Positions 1 to 5,302 of a DNA stretch of 5,970 nucleotides are shown here, one piece after another. Numbering within the stretch: position 1 is the stretch's first letter; each line of letters opens with the position of its first letter. Under the pieces are notes generated by a model. The model did no database searches. It had not been told where the DNA came from and saw only the letters and a program-made list of their open reading frames with translations. Made by a program: the position numbers and the translations under genes. The DNA comes from Promethearchaeota archaeon. Its GTDB lineage: Archaea > Asgardarchaeota > Lokiarchaeia > Sigyniarchaeales > SOKP01. The stretch is from contig JAGXNU010000134.1 of assembly GCA_019894815.1 (NCBI GenBank), positions 1 to 5,970 of the forward strand, in the 5' to 3' direction.

Positions 1-497
1 ATATGATACCAACTTACATTTTCCCTATGAGAAATATTAATTATTTCACCTAAAGAACCTTGTTTGATGGTATTATAAATTATCGAGAAAAAACCCGTAT
101 ATCTTAAAACGTGTCCAATCCCTAAAATATTACCCGATTCTTCAACTTTTTTGATTATGCTAATACATCCGTCAAGAGTATGAGCCATTGGTTTTTCCAG
201 CAGAACGTGGTAATCTCTTCCTAAAGCCATAATCGTGGGTTCAATGTGAAGTTGATCTTGAGTACAAATGAAAGCAACGTCTGCTAACTTTTCTTCGGCA
301 AGTAGTCCTTCCCAAGTATCAAAACATAATTCTGGAGGGATCTCATGTAACAATGCAAATTTATCTAATCTTGAAGAAATAGGTTCAGCTACAGCAACAA
401 ATTTCAATTTGTCTTTATTTTCAAGAGCATATTGACCATAAACAGTCATCCCACGATTTCCTGCTCCAATTAATATAGCTTTTATTGGTAATTCCAT
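1..497 (-). CDS. Gfo/Idh/MocA-family oxidoreductase, N-terminal part (cut by window edge)
   Basis: Partial gene: 165 codons are present and the C-terminal part lies off the left edge. My translation starts MELPIKAILIGAGNRG, a Rossmann-fold NAD(P)-binding segment with the glycine motif GAGNRG at residues 11-16. It continues with the acidic end of the second strand (AVAEP, 35-39), FICTQDQLH (77-84), the family's EKP motif at 101-103 with the presumed catalytic Lys102, and GHVLRY at 128-133, where the C-terminal domain begins. Members of this family oxidise or reduce sugars, inositols and related polyols with NAD(P); the substrate cannot be told from this half. The ATG start is supported by a GGAG Shine-Dalgarno sequence (503-506) just after the aroC stop codon. 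The 10-bp spacing from aroC implies co-transcription and perhaps translational coupling. A link to the shikimate pathway is only an inference from position. Confidence 0.88.
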   Translation of the reverse strand, partial: MELPIKAILIGAGNRGMTVYGQYALENKDKLKFVAVAEPISSRLDKFALLHEIPPELCFDTWEGLLAEEKLADVAFICTQDQLHIEPTIMALGRDYHVLLEKPMAHTLDGCISIIKKVEESGNILGIGHVLRYTGFFSIIYNTIKQGSLGEIINISHRENVSWYH

Positions 498-502
498 AAA
501 TC

Positions 503-506
503 TCTC
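503..506 (-). promoter_or_regulatory. Shine-Dalgarno site of the oxidoreductase gene
   Basis: On the minus strand the aroC stop TAA is followed at once by GGAGAG and, 5 nt after GGAG-G-A, by ATG at 497. This is the clearest ribosome binding site in the window. It fixes the start of the oxidoreductase and points to translation from the aroC message. Confidence 0.6.
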
Positions 507-507
507 C

Positions 508-1608
508 TTAGTTCAAAATAGAAGGAATTATTCCCTCTACCAATAAAAAATCTACTAATGTTATAGCCGTCATTGCTTCAACCACGACAACAGCTCTTGG
601 TACAATGCAGGGATCATGTTTTCCTTCAATCCTAATGTTGATATTTTCTTTAGTTTTAATATTTACAGATTGTTGAGAAATCCCTATACTAGGAGTTGGT
701 TTGATAGCTACATTGAATTCTATTGGCATACCAGTTGAAATTCCACCAATAATACCTCCAGAATCATTTTTTGTGGTTTTAATATCATCATTATCAAAAA
801 TCCAAGGATCATTATGTTCTGAACCTTTCATTAATGAAGCATTAAAACCGGCACCAAATTCAATACCCCTTACAGCAGGAATTGAGAACATCGCTTTACT
901 TAAGTTTGATTCAAGACTATTAAAAATCGGACCACCTATGCCTGACGGGAAATTATGAACTATGCATTTTATGGTTCCGCCTATTGAGTCTTTATCGTGC
1001 ATAACTGTTTTAACTTTATCTTCCATATTTTTTGATAACTCAGGATTAAGGGCTCTCACTGGCGAATTTTCCCGAATCTGTAGCAACTTTTCCTCACTTT
1101 CTATACTGTAATCCTTAATATCAAAAATATTTCCAATACTTTTTGTGTAGGAAAAAATTGAAATGTTTTTTATCTTAAGAAGTTGCTTTGCTATTGCACC
1201 AGCTATAACAAAACCTGCAGTTATCCTTCCCGAAAATCTTCCAGAGCCCCTATAATCCGCAAATCCGCCATATTTTCTCAATGCAACATAATCCACATGA
1301 GAAGGTCTAATTTTAACTTGATCATATTTTGAGGAGTTAAAATCTTCATTCTCAATTATAAAACATAAAGGTGCTCCCGTTGTTTTCCCATTAAATATTC
1401 CTGATAGAGGTTTGGCAATATCTCTTTCACTTCGAGGAGATGTTATTCCTGATTGAGCAGGTCTTCTTAGTTCGAGTTCTTTTTGTATTAAATTTAAATC
1501 GAAATCCAAACCAGCTGGAACACCATCAATAATTATACCAATCACTTCCCCATGACTTTCTCCAAAGGACGTGATTCTGAAAATTTGACCTAAAGAATTA
1601 TCAGCCAA
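508..1608 (-). CDS. aroC: Chorismate synthase
   Basis: AroC converts 5-enolpyruvylshikimate 3-phosphate to chorismate, the last step of the common aromatic pathway, using reduced FMN as a non-consumed cofactor in the cytosol. The 366 residues match the usual family length. Visible signatures are FGESHG (15-20, with the active-site histidine His19), RRPAQSG and TSPRSERD (48-63), RPSHVD (101-106, second conserved His104), the RGSGRFSGRITA block (120-131) that fits the family pattern G-x2-S-G-R-x-T, GIGGP (223-227), and the C-terminal GKHDPCIVPRA (329-339, with the conserved Asp332). The start is a TTG: an in-frame TGA lies three codons upstream (1615-1617), no ATG intervenes, and the protein N-terminus aligns with the family there. 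A GTGAT match to the 16S 3' end (1614-1618) precedes it by 5 nt. It is divergent from aroA and followed closely by an oxidoreductase gene. Confidence 0.97.
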   Translation of the reverse strand: MADNSLGQIFRITSFGESHGEVIGIIIDGVPAGLDFDLNLIQKELELRRPAQSGITSPRSERDIAKPLSGIFNGKTTGAPLCFIIENEDFNSSKYDQVKIRPSHVDYVALRKYGGFADYRGSGRFSGRITAGFVIAGAIAKQLLKIKNISIFSYTKSIGNIFDIKDYSIESEEKLLQIRENSPVRALNPELSKNMEDKVKTVMHDKDSIGGTIKCIVHNFPSGIGGPIFNSLESNLSKAMFSIPAVRGIEFGAGFNASLMKGSEHNDPWIFDNDDIKTTKNDSGGIIGGISTGMPIEFNVAIKPTPSIGISQQSVNIKTKENINIRIEGKHDPCIVPRAVVVVEAMTAITLVDFLLVEGIIPSILN

Positions 1609-1680
1609 TGAATATCACAATAGAACTATTTGATGATTAATTAATTACTTTGATATTTTATTAATTCTTTTTTATGAATT
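1609..1680. promoter_or_regulatory. Divergent aroC/aroA promoter region
   Basis: These 72 bp between divergently read aroC and aroA are almost pure A+T and must hold both promoters unless transcription enters from elsewhere. The plus strand shows a TATA-like TATTTTAT at 1654-1661, about 20-27 nt before the aroA ATG, a distance that would suit a leaderless or nearly leaderless aroA message. The same DNA read on the minus strand (AATAAAATATC) could serve as the aroC TATA element with a leader of about 20 nt. A 10-bp palindrome TAATTAATTA lies at 1638-1647. In such A+T-rich DNA these matches are weak evidence; the assignment rests mainly on gene orientation. Confidence 0.45.
1614..1618 (-). promoter_or_regulatory. 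Shine-Dalgarno-like GTGAT deciding the aroC TTG start
   Basis: On the minus strand GTGAT, complementary to the ATCAC stretch near the 3' end of archaeal 16S rRNA, ends 5 nt before the TTG at 1606-1608. It overlaps the in-frame TGA stop, so no upstream start is possible within about 10 nt. Confidence 0.4.
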
Positions 1681-3003
1681 ATGGACTTAAACATAACTCC
1701 AACTAATCGATTTCAAGGTGAAATTAAAGCCCCTGCCTCAAAAAGTTATTCTCATCGTGCTTTTTTAGTAGCTAGTATAGCAAGTGGACCAAGTATAATT
1801 AAAAATGCTTTAACTTCTGGAGATGTTAAAATTACGCTAGATGGATTGAGAACATTTGGTGTAAAAATAGAAAAATTAAAAGAAAACTATTATAAAGTTG
1901 AAAACCGAGCTAAAATATTAAAACAAAAAGAAATGCTTTTAGATTGTAAGAATTCAGGTACAAGTATAAGATTTTTTAGCGCTATGTCTTTGTTAATAGA
2001 TGGTGGTATTAATATTACTGGAAAATTTTTTACGAGAAATCGACCTATTCTTCCATTATTAAATTCCTTGGAAAGTTTTGGAGCTATCCATGATATTTCT
2101 AATAAAATATTACATATTGAAAGAAAAGAGGAAAAATGTAATATTATTCATATCCCTGGTCATATAAGTTCACAGTTTATTTCTGCTCTCTTAATGATAA
2201 GTCCCATTATTCCATGTGGAAAAAGTAACTCTGTTGAGATTAATGTAGTGACTCCCTTTTCATCTTATCCTTATATTGAAATTACAATTGACGTTTTAAA
2301 ATCTTTTGGAGTTCATGTAGATGAAATAATAAATGAAGATAATACCGCTAAATATTATGTTTCTAATCCTCAACGATTTATAGCAACTGAATTTACTGTT
2401 CCTGGAGATTTCTCATCAATCGCTTTTATTATTGCTACTGTTGTCATTTCCACCGTTGACTCTCATGTTATCATAAAAAATTTAGATTTTGATAAACCTC
2501 AAGGAGATAAAAGATTTATCACTATTCTCCAAGAAATGGGTGCGGATATTGAGGTAAATAGAACTCAAGGTCAGCTTATTGTAAGAGGAAATATAAATAA
2601 AAATGTTTTAAAGGGTATTGAAATAGACTGTAATGGGATTCCTGATCTTTTTCCAATTTTATGTATAATAGGCGCATTTGCTACATCTAAAACAATTCTT
2701 TATAATATATCATCTCTAAAATATAAAGAAACCGATAGAATTAGTGTAATGTTGCGAGAATTGAAAAAAATGGGAGTAGAAGTAGAATATAATGAAGAAA
2801 TCCTTGTAATACATCATTGTGATAAGCTTGTGGGTACTTTTATAAACCACGAAGATGATCATAGAATAGCAATGGCGTTTACCATAGCGGCATTACATGC
2901 GAGCTCAAAATCTAGAATTAAAAATGCTGAAATTTTTCAAGATTCTTATCCTGATTTTATTCAAGATATGAATAAATTAGGTGCAAAATTAGAATTAGTA
3001 TAA
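1681..3003 (+). CDS. aroA: 3-phosphoshikimate 1-carboxyvinyltransferase (EPSP synthase)
   Basis: AroA transfers the enolpyruvyl group of phosphoenolpyruvate to shikimate 3-phosphate, making the substrate of AroC. The 440 residues fit the two-domain family. Visible motifs, with E. coli equivalents recalled from the literature: KSYSHR (21-26; Lys22, Ser23, Arg27), NSGTSIR (91-97; the NAGTxxR loop), RNRPI (119-123; Arg124), SSQF (163-166), GDFSSIAF (242-249), IPDLFP (320-325; catalytic Asp322 = Asp313), YKETDR (348-353; Glu341 and Arg344) and DDHRIAM (392-398; Arg386). The position of E. coli Lys411 appears to be Asp421, before SYPDF. An in-frame TGA at 1675-1677 fixes the ATG at 1681. No Shine-Dalgarno is visible, suggesting a leaderless message. 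It is divergent from aroC and converges on rpsI with a 14-bp gap. Confidence 0.97.
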   Translation: MDLNITPTNRFQGEIKAPASKSYSHRAFLVASIASGPSIIKNALTSGDVKITLDGLRTFGVKIEKLKENYYKVENRAKILKQKEMLLDCKNSGTSIRFFSAMSLLIDGGINITGKFFTRNRPILPLLNSLESFGAIHDISNKILHIERKEEKCNIIHIPGHISSQFISALLMISPIIPCGKSNSVEINVVTPFSSYPYIEITIDVLKSFGVHVDEIINEDNTAKYYVSNPQRFIATEFTVPGDFSSIAFIIATVVISTVDSHVIIKNLDFDKPQGDKRFITILQEMGADIEVNRTQGQLIVRGNINKNVLKGIEIDCNGIPDLFPILCIIGAFATSKTILYNISSLKYKETDRISVMLRELKKMGVEVEYNEEILVIHHCDKLVGTFINHEDDHRIAMAFTIAALHASSKSRIKNAEIFQDSYPDFIQDMNKLGAKLELV

Positions 3004-3008
3004 TTTTT
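3004..3008 (+). terminator. Possible T-run terminator of aroA
   Basis: Five T residues directly follow the aroA TAA in the 14-bp gap to the convergent rpsI gene. Archaeal RNA polymerase ends transcription at T-rich stretches in the non-template strand, so this could contribute, but the run is short. A stem-loop sequence lies immediately after it (3013-3034). Confidence 0.25.
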
Positions 3009-3017
3009 ACCAAGAAA

Positions 3018-3434
3018 TTATCTAAATGATTTCTGGCGTCTTGCTCGAGCTTTCCTACCACCAAAGTGTTTTGGTTCAGTTCTTCTTGAATCACCAGAAA
3101 GAAGAGATTCATCATATTCGCGAAAGGACCTTTCAATTGTCTTTGTGCCAATAAATTTATGTATTGCTTTCGCAATAGCAATTCGAACAGCATCAGTTTG
3201 GCTCATTATTCCCCCGCCTTTCACTTTGATTGAAATATCACACTTCTCAAGTTTAGGATGGGTTACAACTTCCAACACTTCTTTAATCCTTAATCTACCA
3301 ATTTCTGGTTCGTATATATCTAATGGGACATTATTTATTTTAATTTGCCCTTTCGCAGGAAATTCTAACGTAGCTCTAGCAATAGCTGATTTTCTCTTTC
3401 CTGCAGATTGAACATATTTAATTTTTTCTGACAT
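3018..3434 (-). CDS. rpsI: Small ribosomal subunit protein uS9 (S9)
   Basis: uS9 is a small-subunit protein whose C-terminal tail reaches toward the tRNA anticodon in the P site. The 138-residue product shows the family's N-terminal AGKRKSAIARA (11-21), the EP-x-GRLRIKE stretch (43-51), KGGGIMSQTDAVRIAIAKA (72-90), YDESLLSGDSRRTEPK (107-122) and the basic tail ending ARARRQKSFR, the last arginine being the family's conserved C-terminus. Length and the SRRTEPKHFGG segment are those of archaeal/eukaryotic S9. The ATG lies 5 bp after the rplM stop, and a GAGG match (3445-3448) inside the end of rplM can act as its ribosome binding site, so it is the distal gene of the rpl18e-rplM-rpsI operon. 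In many archaea the next genes would be rpoN and rpoK; here the next gene is convergent aroA. Confidence 0.97.
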   Translation of the reverse strand: MSEKIKYVQSAGKRKSAIARATLEFPAKGQIKINNVPLDIYEPEIGRLRIKEVLEVVTHPKLEKCDISIKVKGGGIMSQTDAVRIAIAKAIHKFIGTKTIERSFREYDESLLSGDSRRTEPKHFGGRKARARRQKSFR

Positions 3435-3439
3435 CTTTT

Positions 3440-3910
3440 TTACGCCTCAATTTCCTTGTTGTTCCACCCAATTCGAGTACAAAGATTTTCTAAGGTAATA
3501 TATTTATTATAATATGAAAGTCTATTCTTATCAGAATAAGGAATTTCATCCGGAATTAATTTCTGATACCTAGGTTGAAATCTGTCTGGTATTTCTCCAA
3601 TATAGACATGTACTCTCCTCAATGCGTCTTTACCCCTTAATTTCTTTGTGGGAAGCATTTTTTTGATAACATTTCTCATAAAGGTATCAGGCCTTCTTGG
3701 CCAAAAAGGTCCGCGACGGGGGTTTGTAGCCGTGCTTATATTAAGTTTTTCTAAATATTTATTATGGATATTTAACTTAGTTCCACTTATTATTGCATAT
3801 TTTGCATTTATAACTACTATTTTTTCCCCCAACAATGCTTTTTTAGCAATTTGACTGCAAAAACGTCCCAATATCTTATCAGTAGCATCTATTAATTGAT
3901 ATTCCTGCAT
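3440..3910 (-). CDS. rplM: Large ribosomal subunit protein uL13 (L13)
   Basis: uL13 is a large-subunit protein that binds 23S rRNA early in assembly. The 156-residue product has the archaeal/eukaryotic form of the family: LIDATDKILGRFCSQIAKKA (6-25), the VVINAKYAIISG strand-helix segment (32-43), NPRRGPFWPRRPDTFMR (63-79), KKMLPTKKLRGKDALRRVHVYIG (83-105) and IPDRF (107-111). The C-terminal 45 residues are less conserved, as is usual. The ATG at 3910 follows the rpl18e stop by 17 bp; upstream on the minus strand are the purine-rich stretches AAGGTAAGTGAG and GAAGGA, any of which could bind the 16S 3' end. It sits between rpl18e and rpsI in the order standard for archaea. Confidence 0.96.
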   Translation of the reverse strand: MQEYQLIDATDKILGRFCSQIAKKALLGEKIVVINAKYAIISGTKLNIHNKYLEKLNISTATNPRRGPFWPRRPDTFMRNVIKKMLPTKKLRGKDALRRVHVYIGEIPDRFQPRYQKLIPDEIPYSDKNRLSYYNKYITLENLCTRIGWNNKEIEA

Positions 3911-3927
3911 TCCTTCTCACTTACCTT

Positions 3928-4284
3928 CTAGTAAAAGATTTTAATATTTTTTCCTTCTGGATTTTGTTCTAATAATTCGTTAATCGATAATAACTTGCTT
4001 CCTGATTGCTCAATTTTCATTTTTGCATGGTTTGAACACTCCAAACAAGCTATCGTTAATTTATGATTTAATTCACCATTACCTAATACTTTACCTGGAA
4101 TGACAATGACATCATCGACTTTAGTTTTCTGATTTATCCTGTATAAATTAGCTTCTATTCTATTACTTCTTGGACTAGCTATTTTTTTTGATACTTTTTT
4201 CCATATTCTTCTCTTAGTCTTCCAAAGTTCTCTTATTAGTTTTCTATGATAATAGTTACTGGGGCCTTTGCTCTGGTGGCTCAT
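3928..4284 (-). CDS. rpl18e: Large ribosomal subunit protein eL18 (L18e)
   Basis: L18e is a large-subunit protein found in archaea and eukaryotes but not in bacteria; its fold resembles L15. The 118-residue product is the normal archaeal length. Conserved parts are the basic N-terminal half (RKLIRELWKTKRRIWKKV, 14-31), SNRIEANLYRINQ (40-52), VIPGKVLGNGELNHKLTIA (61-79) and the C-terminal LSINELLEQNPEGKNIKI (99-116). The ATG is preceded by the purine run GAGAGAGAGAAAA (4285-4297) rather than a canonical Shine-Dalgarno. It is the first ribosomal gene of the operon, 76 bp downstream of rpoD. Confidence 0.95.
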   Translation of the reverse strand: MSHQSKGPSNYYHRKLIRELWKTKRRIWKKVSKKIASPRSNRIEANLYRINQKTKVDDVIVIPGKVLGNGELNHKLTIACLECSNHAKMKIEQSGSKLLSINELLEQNPEGKNIKIFY

Positions 4285-4360
4285 TTTTCTCTCTCTCGTA
4301 TTATTATGGTGTAATTAATATAAAATAAAATTTATAATATTTTAATAAATTTTTGATTAT
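4285..4360 (-). promoter_or_regulatory. A+T-rich rpoD-rpl18e spacer, possible internal promoter
   Basis: The 76-bp spacer is longer than the 5- and 17-bp gaps further down the operon and almost entirely A+T. On the minus strand TTTATATTAATT around 4314-4325 resembles a TATA box at a suitable distance for a start about 10 nt before the rpl18e ATG. This would give the ribosomal genes their own promoter in addition to read-through from rpoD. Base composition makes chance TATA matches likely. Confidence 0.3.
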
Positions 4361-5197
4361 TCAAGTCTCTATCTCGAGGTCCTCTAATTTTGTAATAAAT
4401 TCATCAATTTTTTCATTAAATATCTCAAATATCTTCTTGAAAATAACATCGAAAGGTAATACACCATCACTTTCTACTGTAATAATATACACATTCTCTT
4501 TATAGGATACTTTAATTTTATCGGAATTACTCTCGCAAGATTTACAAAGCGTACATGTTTTCCAATAGTCATTCTTCAACTTTAATTCTTTATTACCAGT
4601 TAATTCATATAGCTTCTCAGGACACATTCTAACTATTAGACTATTGACATCATGATCATTCATGTCTTTTTCATTAAATTCTATAACGGGATAATTTCGA
4701 TAAGCAATATTCGAAACCGCTTGCCATTTCGCATGATCCATAGCTTTTCCTAATACAGCATATGCTTCAATGATAACTTTATCATTTTTATCAATTTTTA
4801 CAATAGGAATCCTTGGATCGACGGGTACAATCTCAGGATCGTTTGAGACAAGATCTCCAGAATATATATCTAGAGAAGAGTTTGTTGAATTGCTTATTTC
4901 ACAAGTTAATGATACTTGACAAAGTGAACAACCATACCCTTCACATTCACATTCTTCAGGAAGTTTATAAGTATCTAAATCAGTCTTTAATGGAATCAAT
5001 CCTAAACGATGAGCAATAATCTCATCATAAAGAGGGCTGTCGTTTTTTAAGATAATAACTTCATCAATTGCCATTACGGGGATTTCTGTAAGCATAATTC
5101 TTCTGATAGCATTTATCATTTCGATAGAAACCCCTTCTACAATGAACTTGAGATTATGTTCGTCCTTATCGATTATATCAAGCTTAAGAGAACTCAT
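4361..5197 (-). CDS. rpoD: DNA-directed RNA polymerase subunit D (Rpo3)
   Basis: Subunit D is the archaeal counterpart of eukaryotic Rpb3/AC40 and of one bacterial alpha copy; with subunit L it forms the platform on which the polymerase assembles. The 278 residues show the alpha-like dimerisation segment INAIRRIMLTEIPVMAIDEV (28-47) and AHRLGLIPLKTD (62-73), then GKAMDHAKWQAVS (150-162), and a C-terminal LPFD...FEIFNEKIDEF helix (247-267) that returns to the dimerisation domain. Cys83, 85, 90 and 93 (C-x-C-x4-C-x2-C) resemble the zinc loop of Rpb3. An inserted ferredoxin-like domain carries Cys192-Pro and Cys215-x2-Cys218-x2-Cys221, enough ligands for one [4Fe-4S] cluster. It is not the bacterial sigma factor of the same symbol. 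Shine-Dalgarno is weak (AGG at 5210-5212). It precedes rpl18e as in most archaea. Confidence 0.97.
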   Translation of the reverse strand: MSSLKLDIIDKDEHNLKFIVEGVSIEMINAIRRIMLTEIPVMAIDEVIILKNDSPLYDEIIAHRLGLIPLKTDLDTYKLPEECECEGYGCSLCQVSLTCEISNSTNSSLDIYSGDLVSNDPEIVPVDPRIPIVKIDKNDKVIIEAYAVLGKAMDHAKWQAVSNIAYRNYPVIEFNEKDMNDHDVNSLIVRMCPEKLYELTGNKELKLKNDYWKTCTLCKSCESNSDKIKVSYKENVYIITVESDGVLPFDVIFKKIFEIFNEKIDEFITKLEDLEIET

Positions 5198-5216
5198 ATT
5201 AGTTAGAAACCTAAAA

Positions 5217-5230
5217 TATTATGCATAATA
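5217..5230. repeat. 14-bp perfect palindrome upstream of rpoD
   Basis: TATTATGCATAATA is an uninterrupted dyad centred between 5223 and 5224, ending 19 bp before the rpoD start codon. Its place near the expected transcription start would suit an operator for a dimeric repressor, but a palindrome of this size can arise by chance in A+T-rich spacer DNA. Confidence 0.35.
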
Positions 5231-5233
5231 AAT

Positions 5234-5246
5234 GAATAATATATGG
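5234..5246 (-). promoter_or_regulatory. Candidate TATA region for rpoD
   Basis: On the minus strand CCATATATTATTC contains a TATA-like ATATATTA (5237-5244) that would place a transcription start some 15-25 nt before the rpoD ATG. No clear purine-rich BRE is seen upstream of it, so the call rests on position and on the 105-bp gap after glyA. Confidence 0.3.
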
Positions 5247-5282
5247 AACATGCTATTTTAGATAAATTTTTCTGTTCTCTAT

Positions 5283-5289
5283 AAAAAAA
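5283..5289 (-). terminator. T7 run after glyA, likely terminator
   Basis: On the minus strand seven T residues begin 14 nt after the glyA stop codon, followed by further T-rich DNA. This fits archaeal intrinsic termination at T-runs and suggests that glyA and rpoD are separate transcripts. Confidence 0.4.
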
Positions 5290-5302
5290 TGGAGAATAAA
5301 TA

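Noticed and set aside
701..958. Plus-strand open reading frame of 85 codons within aroC
   Set aside because: It lies wholly antisense to well-conserved chorismate synthase codons and its translation shows no recognisable family features.
2957..3411. Open reading frames overlapping rpsI (minus-strand second frame at 2957-3193 and plus strand at 3145-3411)
   Set aside because: Both are out-of-frame shadows of the S9 gene, which is conserved to its last residue; the first would also run into the end of aroA.
3648..3854. Plus-strand open reading frame with hydrophobic translation opposite rplM
   Set aside because: It is antisense to conserved L13; the hydrophobic look follows from the lysine- and arginine-rich complementary strand.
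4285..4360. Possible tRNA or small RNA in the rpoD-rpl18e spacer
   Set aside because: The spacer is almost pure A+T with no cloverleaf, TTCRA loop or stable stem; it reads as promoter or spacer DNA.
4813..5019. Plus-strand open reading frame opposite rpoD
   Set aside because: It covers the conserved cysteine loop of subunit D on the other strand and resembles no known protein.
4361..5197. Reading of rpoD as a sigma-70 factor gene
   Set aside because: The symbol is shared, but the protein has the alpha/Rpb3-type dimerisation segments and iron-sulfur insertion of archaeal subunit D and no sigma regions.
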